A stretch of 64,000 bases of DNA from Variovorax paradoxus_P (GTDB taxonomy: Bacteria > Pseudomonadota > Gammaproteobacteria > Burkholderiales > Burkholderiaceae_C): NCBI RefSeq assembly GCF_050627025.1, contig NZ_CP192472.1; one strand, 5' to 3'. A program made the translations under genes and the position numbers. The notes under the pieces were generated by a model. That model was not told the DNA's origin. It worked only from the letters and a program-made list of their open reading frames with translations, and searched no databases. Each line of letters starts with the position of its first letter. Position 1 is the first letter of the stretch. This document shows, in pieces, positions 8,229 through 16,712 of the stretch.

Positions 8229-9215
8229 TCAGTCCTTGTGCGCCGAGGCCCCCTCGCCTTCGTGCGCATGGCCGTGATCGGCGTGCCCATGTTCCGCGTG
8301 GCCGTGATCCGAGTGGCCGTGATCGTGCTCTCCGTGCGCAAGCCGGCTCACAAGCGTGACGAGCGCAATGCCCACCACAAGCCAGACAATCTGCGCCGCG
8401 GTCTGCCGTGCGGGCAAACGCTTCTGCAGCTGTGGAATCAGGTCGGCCAGTGCCACGTAGACAAAGCTGCTGCTGGCCAGCACCAGGAAGTATGGCAACC
8501 ATCCGTGCAGCTGGTCGACGAGCCACCATCCGACGATGCCGCCGAGCATGGTCATGGTGCCCGCGAGCGACACCTTGATCAATGCCGCACGCTGGTTGGC
8601 CGAGCTCTGGCGCAGCACCACCAGGTCGCCGATGTGATGCGGAACTTCGTGCGCGAGCACCGCAATGGCGGCCACCAGGCCAAGGCGCATGTCCGCAATG
8701 AAGGCCGATGCAATCAGGATGCCGTCGCCGAAGCAGTGCACGCTGTCGCCGGTGAGCACGGCCCAGCCGCCGCGCCCGCGGGGCGCATGGCTGTGCGAAT
8801 GGCCGTGGTCGCCGTGGTCATGGTGGTGGGCGTGGCCATGGGCATGATCGTGCGGGTGGTCGTGCCCGGTGTGGCCAGTGTTCTGCCCTGCGGCCACCGG
8901 CCCCGGCGCAGGGCTGCCGTGGTGATGCTCGTGCCCGTGATGCCAGAGCTCGGCCTTGTCGAGCAGAAAGAAGAACACCAGGCCAAACAGCAGCACGCCA
9001 AAGAGCAGCGCGGGTTCGATGCGGCTTTCGAAGGCTTCGGGCAGCAGATGCATGAAGGCGGTGGCAAGCAGCGCGCCGGCCGCCAGGCTAAGCAGGTGCT
9101 GCGAATTCACACCGCCCGATCCGCTGCGCACGCCCACGCGCAGGAGCAAGGCCGCGAGCCATACGCTTCCGATGCCGGCAACCAGGGTCGCCGCAATGAT
9201 CACTATCAAATTCAT
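8229..9215 (-). CDS. ZIP-family divalent metal transporter with long His-rich loop
   Basis: A 328-residue inner-membrane protein with about eight helices. The ZIP signature motifs are present: HCFGDG at residues 160-165 in helix IV and HEVPHHIGD at 189-197 in helix V, which form the metal path. The loop at about 91-143 is extremely His/Asp/Gly rich, and so is the C-terminal tail from about 293. Such stretches bind zinc or similar metals. ZIP proteins import Zn, Fe or Mn into the cytoplasm. ATG 9215 begins directly with the first helix; a 17-residue extension to 9266 is possible. The gene shares a metal theme with the zrg-like operon but is 4 kb away. Confidence 0.88.
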   Translation of the reverse strand: MNLIVIIAATLVAGIGSVWLAALLLRVGVRSGSGGVNSQHLLSLAAGALLATAFMHLLPEAFESRIEPALLFGVLLFGLVFFFLLDKAELWHHGHEHHHGSPAPGPVAAGQNTGHTGHDHPHDHAHGHAHHHDHGDHGHSHSHAPRGRGGWAVLTGDSVHCFGDGILIASAFIADMRLGLVAAIAVLAHEVPHHIGDLVVLRQSSANQRAALIKVSLAGTMTMLGGIVGWWLVDQLHGWLPYFLVLASSSFVYVALADLIPQLQKRLPARQTAAQIVWLVVGIALVTLVSRLAHGEHDHGHSDHGHAEHGHADHGHAHEGEGASAHKD

Positions 9216-9261
9216 AGCTGCTTGCGCAATTTCGATGGGCACCGATGCCCGACAACGTTCA

Positions 9262-9294
9262 TACAAAGAGAAAGGCCGTCACGTGGACGGCCTT
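9262..9294 (-). terminator. Intrinsic terminator after the dienelactone hydrolase gene
   Basis: AAGGCCGTC (9272-9280) pairs perfectly with GACGGCCTT (9286-9294) around a five-base loop. Read on the minus strand the hairpin is followed by TTTCTCTTTG, a U-rich tail. It lies 27 bases beyond the stop of the gene at 9321-10220. Confidence 0.7.
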
Positions 9295-9320
9295 CGGCGG
9301 TGAGTGGCTACAGGCCGTCG

Positions 9321-10220
9321 TCAGACGACGCCATTGGCTTTGAACCAGGCCGTGGCTCGCTGCCATCCGTCGTCGGCCGCGCTCTTCACGTAGCTGGGGC
9401 GGTAGTCGGCATGGAACGCGTGGCCTGCTTCGGGATACACGACGAAGCTCGAAGCCTTGGCAGCCGGGGTTCCATTTGCCAACGCTGCTTTCATCTTATC
9501 AACCGTGTCAAGCGGGATGCCCTGGTCTTTTCCGCCGTACAAACCGAGGACCGGCGCTTGCAGGTTTGCAGCGATGTCGATGGGGTGCCTGGGCGCCAGT
9601 TCGCTCGGCTGGCCGACCAGCCGGCCGTACCAGGCCACGCCGGCCTTGACCTTGCCCGTGGCGGCATAGAGCCAAACGATGCGGCCACCCCAGCAGAAGC
9701 CGGTGATGCCGGCTTTTGCAACATTGCCGCCGTTGGCCGCGGCATACGTAAGCGCGCCGTCCAGGTCGGCCATGACCTGCGCATCGGGCACCTTGCTCAC
9801 GATGTCGGCCTGCAGCTTGGGAATGTCGGTGTAGCCGCGCGGATCGCCTTGGCGCGCATAGAGTTCGGGGGCAATGGCCAGGTAGCCGAGTTGGGCAAAG
9901 CGGCGGCAGGTGTCGGCAATGTATTCGTGCACGCCGAAGATCTCCTGGATCACCAGGATGACCGGCAGGCCCGTCTTGCCAGCCGGCGCTGCCGCATAGG
10001 CGGGCACCTCGAAGCCGTTGACGGTGTACTTGATCGGCCCGGCCTTCAGGCCTTCGGCCGAAGTGCTGATCGCAGTCTGCGCCATGACCGGCATCACGGC
10101 GGCCGCATAGCCCACGCCGATGGCGGCCTTGAGTGCGGTGCGGCGCGTGGCGCCCTGCTCTGTGCTCTCGCCGGGGCGAAGCGAATCGAAGTCGGAACGG
10201 CTGTCATCGCGAAGGGACAT
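9321..10220 (-). CDS. Tat-exported dienelactone hydrolase family protein
   Basis: A 299-residue alpha/beta hydrolase. The likely triad is Cys176 (GFCWGG), Asp232 (YGGKD) and His267 (EAGHAFH), with Cys as nucleophile as in dienelactone hydrolase. The N terminus has a twin-arginine signal, RRTALK at residues 26-31, followed by a hydrophobic stretch ending at VMAQ, so export in folded form is predicted. Carboxymethylenebutenolidase of aromatic degradation is usually cytoplasmic and shorter (about 240 residues); the exported group has no settled substrate. GGAGCCC precedes ATG 10220. No aromatic pathway gene is adjacent. Confidence 0.85.
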   Translation of the reverse strand: MSLRDDSRSDFDSLRPGESTEQGATRRTALKAAIGVGYAAAVMPVMAQTAISTSAEGLKAGPIKYTVNGFEVPAYAAAPAGKTGLPVILVIQEIFGVHEYIADTCRRFAQLGYLAIAPELYARQGDPRGYTDIPKLQADIVSKVPDAQVMADLDGALTYAAANGGNVAKAGITGFCWGGRIVWLYAATGKVKAGVAWYGRLVGQPSELAPRHPIDIAANLQAPVLGLYGGKDQGIPLDTVDKMKAALANGTPAAKASSFVVYPEAGHAFHADYRPSYVKSAADDGWQRATAWFKANGVV

Positions 10221-10361
10221 GGGAAGGGCTCCAGTGGAATCGTCGGACTGAAAAGGCGTGAAAAGGGATGCGTGAAAACGCACGCCGCAATGTAGGCGAA
10301 TTCAGCCCGGCCCGTATCCGACCGGCTGTATGCCAACAGGGTTGCTTGTGACCTAAAGTTT

Positions 10362-11099
10362 TCAGTCGCGATAAGCGCGGCGGGCCAATGCGGCGGCCAG
10401 CACCTGCGCCGGATCGACCAGGTTCAGGCCCGCAACCGCGGCCGAGCCCTGCAGCCCGAGCGGCACCTCGGTGCAGCCCATGATGATGGTGACCGGCCCG
10501 TGGCGTTCCGCGAGCCGCAGTGCCACCTGCGAAAAACATTCTTCTGCAAGCCGCATGTTCCCGGCCTTCACGCCGTCGAAGATGCCGCGCGTGATGATGC
10601 GGCGTTCTTCCTGCAGCGGCACAAGGCAGTCGAGCCCCGCCTCGGCCAAAGCCTGCTCGTACAGGCGCACGCGGTAGGTGCCTTCGGTGGCCATCAGCGC
10701 CACATTGCCCGCCCCTTGCGCGGCAAGATGCTGCGCCACCTCGCGCGCCATGTGCAGCAACTCCAACTGTGGAAAACGTTCCTGCAGCCGGGCATGCCAG
10801 GCATGCGCGGTGTTGCAGGCAATGGCCACGGCCTGGCTGCCCAGCGCGGCCAGCCGCCCCAATGCCTGCAGCATCGGCTCGAGCGGCTGGTGCGCGCCGT
10901 TGTCCGCCGAGCCCAGCGCATGGGTGCGGTCTGGCACCGGCACCTGCGCCAGCCAGTGCTCCGGAAAAGACTGGTCACGCACCGGCTCCCCGCGTGCCTG
11001 CATCTGCTGGGCGCACGCCTGCACGAAGAGCCGGACGAAGTCCGCCCCCGCGGCAGGGCCCATGCCGCCCAGAATGCCGACTACGTTGGTTGCAGCCAT
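10362..11099 (-). CDS. Aspartate/glutamate racemase family protein
   Basis: A 245-residue cytoplasmic racemase of the PLP-independent two-cysteine type. Cys95 (ACNTAH) and Cys209 (GCTEVPLG) are the expected acid/base pair, and the N terminus GILGGMGPAAGADF is the family phosphate/carboxylate loop. It interconverts L- and D-aspartate or a related amino acid. The gene begins 16 bases after the stop of the glutamate/aspartate-type binding protein on the same strand, and a D-amino-acid dehydrogenase is divergent next to them, so acidic amino-acid recycling is likely. Substrate stereochemistry is not shown. Confidence 0.87.
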   Translation of the reverse strand: MAATNVVGILGGMGPAAGADFVRLFVQACAQQMQARGEPVRDQSFPEHWLAQVPVPDRTHALGSADNGAHQPLEPMLQALGRLAALGSQAVAIACNTAHAWHARLQERFPQLELLHMAREVAQHLAAQGAGNVALMATEGTYRVRLYEQALAEAGLDCLVPLQEERRIITRGIFDGVKAGNMRLAEECFSQVALRLAERHGPVTIIMGCTEVPLGLQGSAAVAGLNLVDPAQVLAAALARRAYRD

Positions 11100-11115
11100 T
11101 GCGCGGTTTCGTTGA

Positions 11116-12003
11116 TCAGGTCGCCGGCTTGTCGGAAGGAGCCTTGATGTTGTCCTTGAGCTGCTGGCTCATGGGCAAATTCAGCGGCATGTTCTTCGGC
11201 GGGATCGGCGACATGAACCACTTGGTGTAGAGCTTCTCGAACTCGCCGCTCTTCATCAGGCCGGTGAAGGTGTCGTCCACCAGCTTCTTGAAGGCCGGGT
11301 CGTCCTTGGGCAGCATGCAGGCATAGGGCTCGACCTGCAGCGCCTCGCCCACCACCTCGTAGTCGGCCGGGTTCTTGGCGTTGGCAATCAGGCCGAACAG
11401 CAGGATGTCGTCCATGGCAAACGCAACCGCGCGGTCGCTTTCCACAAGCAGGAAGGCGTCGGCGTGGTCCTTGCCGAGCACGATGTCCATGTCGAGATTC
11501 TTCTCGGTGTTGTACTTGCGCATGACCAGCGCATTGGTGGTGCCGGTGGTGCTGGCCACGGTCTTCTTGGCCAAGTCTGCGTAGTCCTTGATCTTGGAAG
11601 ACTTCTTGGTCAACAGGCGCGTGCCCGTGTAGAAATGGTTGACGGCAAAGGCCACGTCCTTGCCGCGTGCGGTGTTGTTGGTGGTGGAGCCGCACTCCAG
11701 GTCGACCGTGCCGTTGGTAATCAGCGGAATGCGGTTCTGCGACGTCACCGGCATCAGCTGCACCTGAAGGTTCGGCTTGTTGAGCTTTTTCTTCACCGCC
11801 TCGACCACCGCGTTGGAGAGCTCGACCGAGAACCCGATCGGCTTGTTGGGGCCGTCCAGGTAGCTGAAGGGCACCGACGACTCGCGGTAGGCGAGCGTGA
11901 TCTTGCCGGACTCGGCGATCTTGGCCAGCGTGTCGGCGGCCTGTACGCCGGTGGCGGAAAGCAGCACCACGGCAGCGGCGGCCATCAATGCGGAGAGTTT
12001 CAT
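11116..12003 (-). CDS. Periplasmic glutamate/aspartate-type ABC substrate-binding protein
   Basis: A 295-residue type II binding protein resembling GltI. It has a signal peptide over residues 1-22 (cut after VQA), the RESSVPFSYLDG ligand segment and GTVDLECGSTTNN, the latter typical of acidic amino-acid binders. AAGAAGG precedes ATG 12003; the open frame to 12129 adds an unlikely N terminus. No permease or ATPase for it lies nearby, so it must share a transporter encoded elsewhere or act as a scavenger. It is co-directional with the racemase 16 bases downstream. Confidence 0.87.
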   Translation of the reverse strand: MKLSALMAAAAVVLLSATGVQAADTLAKIAESGKITLAYRESSVPFSYLDGPNKPIGFSVELSNAVVEAVKKKLNKPNLQVQLMPVTSQNRIPLITNGTVDLECGSTTNNTARGKDVAFAVNHFYTGTRLLTKKSSKIKDYADLAKKTVASTTGTTNALVMRKYNTEKNLDMDIVLGKDHADAFLLVESDRAVAFAMDDILLFGLIANAKNPADYEVVGEALQVEPYACMLPKDDPAFKKLVDDTFTGLMKSGEFEKLYTKWFMSPIPPKNMPLNLPMSQQLKDNIKAPSDKPAT

Positions 12004-12081
12004 GCGAGCCTTCTTCAGTTGGTTGAACAGAGCGACCAGTGTAAGAAGGAGTGACACAGCGCGACAATTCCAAATGAACCC

Positions 12082-12094
12082 TAGGTCATACCTA
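12082..12094. promoter_or_regulatory. Possible operator between binding protein and DadA-like gene
   Basis: TAGGTCATACCTA is a 13-bp inverted repeat (TAGGT, 3-base spacer, ACCTA). It is flanked by AACC on the left and GGTT on the right, giving a wider imperfect dyad of about 24 bp. It lies 79 bases upstream of the binding-protein start and 146 bases upstream of the divergent dadA-like ATG. The protein that binds is unknown. Confidence 0.4.
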
Positions 12095-12239
12095 AAGGTT
12101 ATGGACCAGGCCGGCCGGAACGCGGCCATGCGCTTTGGCTATGGTGTACCGCGCTTTTGGCATTTCCGGGCATTCGCGTGCGCCCCTACATTCACCGCAC
12201 CCTCTCTTTCTCAATGTCCTTCTTCCGAAAGTTGCCTCC

Positions 12240-13466
12240 ATGCATGTGTGTGTGCTCGGCGCCGGCATCGTGGGCCTGGCGACCGCCTGGCAGCTCGAAC
12301 GCCGGGGTCATCAGGTTACGGTGATCGACCGCGCCACGCCTGGGGCCGGCGCGAGCGGCGGCAATGGCGCCCAACTCAGTTATTCGTATGTGCAGCCGCT
12401 GGCCGACGCGTCGATCTGGCGGCAACTGCCCAAGCTGCTGCTTTCGCCAAGCTCACCGCTCAAGCTTCGGCCCCAGCTCGATCCGTTGCAGTGGCGCTGG
12501 GGCCTGGAATTTCTTGCCGCCTGCAACGCCGAGACCTCGCGCGACACCACCTCGCAGTTGCTGGCGCTTGCCGCATCGAGCCGGGCCGAGTTCGAAACCA
12601 TGCGCGCCGAACTGTCGCCCGATTGCGATTTTTCCGCGACCGGCAAGCTGGTGCTCTACAGCAATGCATCGTCGCTCGAAAGCGCGCGGGCCCAGCTCGA
12701 GCTGCAGCGCACGATGGGCAGCAAGCAGCGCATGGTTGCGCCGCATGAATGCGTGGCAATCGAGCCCGCGCTCGAAAGCTACCGCAGCCAGATTGCAGGC
12801 GCGGTCTACACACCGAGCGAATGCGCGGCCGACTGCCTCAAGGTATGCGCCGAACTCATGGGCGCGCTGCGCGCGCGCGGCGTGCGTTTTTTGCTCGGCA
12901 CCGATGTGCACGGCTTTGCGCGCGATGGTGCGCGGGTGGCAGCGGTGAAATCCAGCGAAGGCGATATCGACGCAGACGCCTTCGTGATGGCCCTGGGTTC
13001 GGCCTCGCACAAGCTCGGGCGTGCGCTCGGCGCCTACCTGCCGGTGTACCCGCTCAAGGGCTACAGCATCACGGTCGAGGTCGACCCCTCGCCCGGCGCC
13101 GCGCCCAGGGTGAACGTGACCGACAGCGCACGCAAGGTGGTGTTCGCACGCATCGGGTCGCGCCTGCGGGTGGCGGGCATGGCCGAACTCGTGGGGCACG
13201 ACGCGAGCATTCCGGCCACGCGCATCGAAACACTGGCAGCCGCAACGCGCGCGGTGTTTCCGCATGCGAGCCGGCTGGAAGAACTGCATCCGTGGACCGG
13301 CATGCGGCCCGCCACGCCGAAGGGCCTGCCGATCATCGGACGGCTCGCAAGCGCGCCGTCGAACATGCTGTTCAACACCGGGCACGGCGCATTGGGCTTC
13401 ACGCTGGCCTTCGGCTCCGCGCGGCGGATTGCCGAAGCACTGGAGCCCGCGGCGGCATTGGCTTGA
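12240..13466 (+). CDS. dadA: D-amino acid dehydrogenase small-subunit type (DadA-like) FAD oxidoreductase
   Basis: A 408-residue flavoenzyme. The dinucleotide-binding start VLGAGIVGLATAWQLERRG at residues 4-22 and the following GASGGNGAQLSYSYVQPLAD are characteristic of DadA. C-terminal WTGMRPATPKGLPIIG and NTGHGALGFTLAFGS complete the DAO fold. DadA deaminates D-alanine and other D-amino acids at the inner membrane, feeding electrons to quinones. ATG 12240 places the FAD motif at the extreme N terminus as in DadA. The gene is divergent from the binding protein/racemase pair. A classical alanine racemase partner (dadX) is absent here; the Asp/Glu racemase may serve instead, which is inferred. 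Confidence 0.86.
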   Translation: MHVCVLGAGIVGLATAWQLERRGHQVTVIDRATPGAGASGGNGAQLSYSYVQPLADASIWRQLPKLLLSPSSPLKLRPQLDPLQWRWGLEFLAACNAETSRDTTSQLLALAASSRAEFETMRAELSPDCDFSATGKLVLYSNASSLESARAQLELQRTMGSKQRMVAPHECVAIEPALESYRSQIAGAVYTPSECAADCLKVCAELMGALRARGVRFLLGTDVHGFARDGARVAAVKSSEGDIDADAFVMALGSASHKLGRALGAYLPVYPLKGYSITVEVDPSPGAAPRVNVTDSARKVVFARIGSRLRVAGMAELVGHDASIPATRIETLAAATRAVFPHASRLEELHPWTGMRPATPKGLPIIGRLASAPSNMLFNTGHGALGFTLAFGSARRIAEALEPAAALA

Positions 13467-13489
13467 AACCCGGCGGGCGGCAGGCGCCT

Positions 13490-14392
13490 TCAGCTGCCCT
13501 GCTCTATCGCCTCGCGCATGCAGCGCGTAATGCCGCGAACCGCCACTGAATCGGGCCGCCCCGCAAAGCGCAGCGCGCGCACCGGCACCGGAATGTGCGG
13601 CTCCAATGCCAGCACCTCGACCTTGGTACTGTCGGCCGAGCGCGCCGTGCAGGCATCGACCAGCGCCACGCCCAGCCCATGGTGGGCCATCGACAGCGCT
13701 GCGTGGTAGGTCTGCACGGTGACCACCGCCTGCTGAAAACCCACACCCGCCTGGCGGCAGGCCTGGCTCAGGCTGGTGCCCACGGGGTCGCGGCTGTCGA
13801 GCCCGATCACGGGGCGGTCGACCAGGTCGTGCAGCGCCACCGAACCGTTGCGCACCAGCGCACGCGGGAGCATGCCCTTGGGCGCAATGCACACCATGCG
13901 CGTGTCGGCGAGCGTCTCTTGCGTGAGCGAGGGGTGCACCGCAGGGCTGAAGACAAAGCCCACGTCCGCCTCTTGCAGCAGCAGCGCCGACATGATCTGC
14001 GGCGAATGCAGCGATTCGACCGTGATCGAATAGCCCGGATGCTTTTCGCGAAAGGCCTTGAGCGCGCGCGGCAGCACCTCGTAGCTCAGTGCCAGCACGC
14101 TCAGGATGCGAAGCTCGCCGGTGTCGCTGCCCGCGCGCAGGTTGGCCGCAAGGCGCTGCACCTCGTCCAGTTGCGCAAACAGCCGCTCGATGTGCGGGTA
14201 CAGCGTGAGCGCCTCGGTGGTCGGTGTGAGCCGGCCCTTGGCCCGCTGGAACAACGGAAAGCCCAGTTGCAGCTCGGCATGCTGCAGCGTGCGGCTCACC
14301 GCCGGCTGCGTGATGTTGATGAGCCGCGCCGCCGCGCTCACGCTGCCCGTGAGCATGATGGCGTTGAAGACCTCGATATGGCGCAGCCGCAT
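13490..14392 (-). CDS. LysR-family transcriptional regulator
   Basis: A 300-residue LTTR: winged helix-turn-helix over residues 1-60 (RHIEVFNAIMLTG, then SVSAAARLINITQPAVSRTLQHAE) and an effector-binding domain from about 90. The gene starts 3 bases after the stop of the M20 peptidase, so it is third in a minus-strand row LysR - M20 - LysR. It ends 23 bases from the convergent dadA-like gene. The effector may be an amino acid or peptide related to the neighbouring enzymes, but the sequence does not tell. Confidence 0.88.
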   Translation of the reverse strand: MRLRHIEVFNAIMLTGSVSAAARLINITQPAVSRTLQHAELQLGFPLFQRAKGRLTPTTEALTLYPHIERLFAQLDEVQRLAANLRAGSDTGELRILSVLALSYEVLPRALKAFREKHPGYSITVESLHSPQIMSALLLQEADVGFVFSPAVHPSLTQETLADTRMVCIAPKGMLPRALVRNGSVALHDLVDRPVIGLDSRDPVGTSLSQACRQAGVGFQQAVVTVQTYHAALSMAHHGLGVALVDACTARSADSTKVEVLALEPHIPVPVRALRFAGRPDSVAVRGITRCMREAIEQGS

Positions 14393-14395
14393 CGG

Positions 14396-15691
14396 TCAGT
14401 TGCCGATCTTGTTGCGCGAAAGGTCCATCACCATGCGCGTGGCAAGGTACAAGCGCGGCTCGATGGAATCGACCAGCACGTATTCGGCATCGGCCGAGTG
14501 CGCGCCAAAGCCCTGCAGCCCGAAGCGCTCGACCACCGGCGCCTTGGTCTTGAGGGCGGCAAAGGCCGCATCGGTACCGCCGCCGGCGGCCTTGTCGTCG
14601 GCGCCCAGCGGCTTGCCCACTTCTTCCTTGTAGATGCGCTGCGCGTGCGCGGCAAGCGCGCGCGAGGCCTCGGTGGCTTCGAGCGGCGGACGGCGGCGCT
14701 CGAACTTCAGTTCGACCTTGGCCTCGGGAATCAGCTGTTTCTTCACACGCTCCTGCACTTGCTGTTCGATGCGGTCGTAGTCGCTCACCTTCAGCACGCG
14801 CACGTCGGCGCTGGCCGTGGCGCTGGCCGGAATCACGTTGCGGTTGCTGCCCGATTTCGAAATGGTCCAGTTCATCTTGAGGCCCGTTGCCGGATCGGAC
14901 AGGTCGCGCATCTGCAGCACCTGGTGCGAGAGTTCGTAGAGTGCGTTCACGCCAAGCTCGGGCGCAGAGCCCGCATGCGAGGCCTTGCCGGCGACGTTGA
15001 GCGTGACCGAGGCAATGCCCGCGGTGGCAAGCGAGAGCTTGTCTTCCTTGATCGAGGCGCCTTCGAACGACAGCACCGCATCGTGCTCGCCACCAAGCCG
15101 CGTAATGAGCGCGCGCGAACCGGGCGAGCTGATTTCTTCGTCGCCGTTGATCAGCACGGTGAGCGTGCCGTATTCCTTGAACTTGAGCGCTTGCAGCATT
15201 GCCACCGTGTGGATGATGACCGCCACGCCCTGCTTGTCGTCTGCAATGCCGAGGCCGTATGCCTTGTCGCCTTCGACACGGAACGGCTGCTTGTTGAGCA
15301 TGCCCACGGTGTAGACGGTGTCCATGTGCGCAATGAGCATGATCTTTTTCTTGCCCGTGCCCTTGAAGGTCGCGCGCACGACGCGCCCTATTTTTTCAGG
15401 CGTGTCGTCCATGCGGTAGGCCTCCGCGCTGGGGTCGATGAACTCGACCTCGCCGCCCAGCGCCTTGAGCTTGCCGGCAATGAGATCGGAGATCTTTTCG
15501 AGGCCCTCCAGGTCGCGGCTGCCGGACTCGATGCCGACGAGCTGCGACAGCGAATCGAGCAGTGGCTGCTTCTGCTCGGCCGCCAGCGATGCAATGCGTG
15601 CGTCGGGCGCGGCCACTGCGGCCTGGCAGGCTGCGGCAATCAAAAGTGCGCCGCCTGCGCGGCACCAGGAACGAACGGGGAACTGGATCAT
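14396..15691 (-). CDS. Exported M20 metallopeptidase, second CPG2-type paralogue
   Basis: A 431-residue M20 peptidase with a signal peptide (residues 1-28, cut near AVAA). Metal and catalytic motifs are AHMDTVY, GIADDKQG and NGDEEISSPG; the C-terminal DSIEPRLYLATRM block parallels the first paralogue at 4321-5592. It probably removes C-terminal glutamate or similar residues from peptides in the periplasm. ATG 15691 overlaps the stop of the upstream LysR gene by 4 bases, so it is translationally coupled to its likely regulator. A longer open frame extending to 16714 merely crosses the LysR gene in another frame. Confidence 0.87.
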   Translation of the reverse strand: MIQFPVRSWCRAGGALLIAAACQAAVAAPDARIASLAAEQKQPLLDSLSQLVGIESGSRDLEGLEKISDLIAGKLKALGGEVEFIDPSAEAYRMDDTPEKIGRVVRATFKGTGKKKIMLIAHMDTVYTVGMLNKQPFRVEGDKAYGLGIADDKQGVAVIIHTVAMLQALKFKEYGTLTVLINGDEEISSPGSRALITRLGGEHDAVLSFEGASIKEDKLSLATAGIASVTLNVAGKASHAGSAPELGVNALYELSHQVLQMRDLSDPATGLKMNWTISKSGSNRNVIPASATASADVRVLKVSDYDRIEQQVQERVKKQLIPEAKVELKFERRRPPLEATEASRALAAHAQRIYKEEVGKPLGADDKAAGGGTDAAFAALKTKAPVVERFGLQGFGAHSADAEYVLVDSIEPRLYLATRMVMDLSRNKIGN

Positions 15692-16650
15692 GAATGGCTT
15701 CCTTGTATTTTTCTGGTCCGCGCGGCAGGTACCGCGCGGTCTTGGCATTCTTCCATGCAGGCCGGCATTGCGGCGACCAGCGCATCGACCGCGCAACGCG
15801 TCTTCGCAGGCATGTGGCGCGAGCGCGGCCACAACACATGGATGGGCATGGCCGCGGCCCGGTGGTCGGCCAGCACGGGCTCGAGTTGTCCGGATTGCAC
15901 GTAGCGTGCCAGCAGCCAGTTCGGCAGCCATGCCACTCCGGCACCGGCAATGGCCGCATCGGCCACCGCCTGCAGGTCGTTCAGCCGCGCATGCCAGGGC
16001 AGATGCACGGTGTGCGGGCGGCCTTGCGAGTCGCGCAGTTCCCAGCGCTGCGAATGGCCCGGGCCGCAATAGTCGATGCCCCGGTGCTGCGCCAGCGCAG
16101 CCACGTCCGCCGGCCGCCCGAAGCGCACCAGATAAGCCGGCGCGGCTGCGAGCAGCATGGTCTGCTCGCCAAGGCGGCGGGCCACCAGCCGGTCGCTGTC
16201 GGGCAGCTCGCCGATGCGCACCGCAAGGTCGTAGCCCTCCTGCACCAGGTCGACCGTGCGGTCGCTGATGGCAATGTCCACCTGCAGTTGCGGATAGCGC
16301 TCGATAAGGCCGAGCAACGCCGGCGCCGCGTGGTGATGGCCGAAGGCCAGCGGCAGGCTGGCGCGCAGGCGGCCGCGCGGCTCGCGCCGGCCGCTTTCGA
16401 GCCCCGACTCGGCCGCCTCGAGCTCGGCCTCTGCGCGCAGGCAGTGCTCGTAGTAGGCCTGCCCCTCCTCCGTCAGGCTCTGGCTGCGCGTGGTGCGCTG
16501 GAGCAGGCGCACACCGAGCCGCGCCTCCAGCCGTGCAAGCGCCTTGCCCACGGCCGAACGCGTGAGGTTCAGCCGCTCGGCCGCGAGCGTGAGGCTGCCG
16601 CTTTCCACCACCTCGAGAAAGGTCTGGATGCCATCGAAACGATCGGTCAT
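15688..16650 (-). CDS. LysR-family transcriptional regulator
   Basis: A 320-residue LTTR of the group that controls enzymes and efflux pumps: DRFDGIQTFLEVVESGSLTLAAERLNLTRSAVGKALARLE over residues 3-42 is the DNA-binding head. It is followed directly by the M20 peptidase (ATGA overlap) and is divergent from an MFS exporter, with only 62 bases between the starts. LysR proteins commonly regulate the divergent gene, so the exporter is the most likely target. A GATTC-CC-GAATC dyad lies in that gap. Confidence 0.87.
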   Translation of the reverse strand: MTDRFDGIQTFLEVVESGSLTLAAERLNLTRSAVGKALARLEARLGVRLLQRTTRSQSLTEEGQAYYEHCLRAEAELEAAESGLESGRREPRGRLRASLPLAFGHHHAAPALLGLIERYPQLQVDIAISDRTVDLVQEGYDLAVRIGELPDSDRLVARRLGEQTMLLAAAPAYLVRFGRPADVAALAQHRGIDYCGPGHSQRWELRDSQGRPHTVHLPWHARLNDLQAVADAAIAGAGVAWLPNWLLARYVQSGQLEPVLADHRAAAMPIHVLWPRSRHMPAKTRCAVDALVAAMPACMEECQDRAVPAARTRKIQGSHS

Positions 16651-16670
16651 GGCACGGGATTGTGCCTTTC

Positions 16671-16682
16671 GATTCCCGAATC
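16671..16682. promoter_or_regulatory. Candidate LysR operator between LysR and MFS genes
   Basis: GATTC (16671-16675) and GAATC (16678-16682) form a perfect inverted repeat with a two-base spacer, in the 62-base divergent gap. Position 21 bases from the LysR start and 31 from the MFS start fits an auto-regulatory site. The dyad is short and could be chance. Confidence 0.35.
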
Positions 16683-16712
16683 TGCCGACGCAATGTCTTC
16701 AATGAAGAACCC

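Noticed and set aside
8721..8950. Repeated His/Asp/Gly codons looking like a DNA repeat array
   Set aside because: It is the His-rich loop coding region of the ZIP transporter, not a CRISPR or satellite; repeats are irregular.
8166..10295. 709-residue plus-strand frame
   Set aside because: It is antisense to the ZIP and dienelactone hydrolase genes, which have full motifs and ribosome sites.
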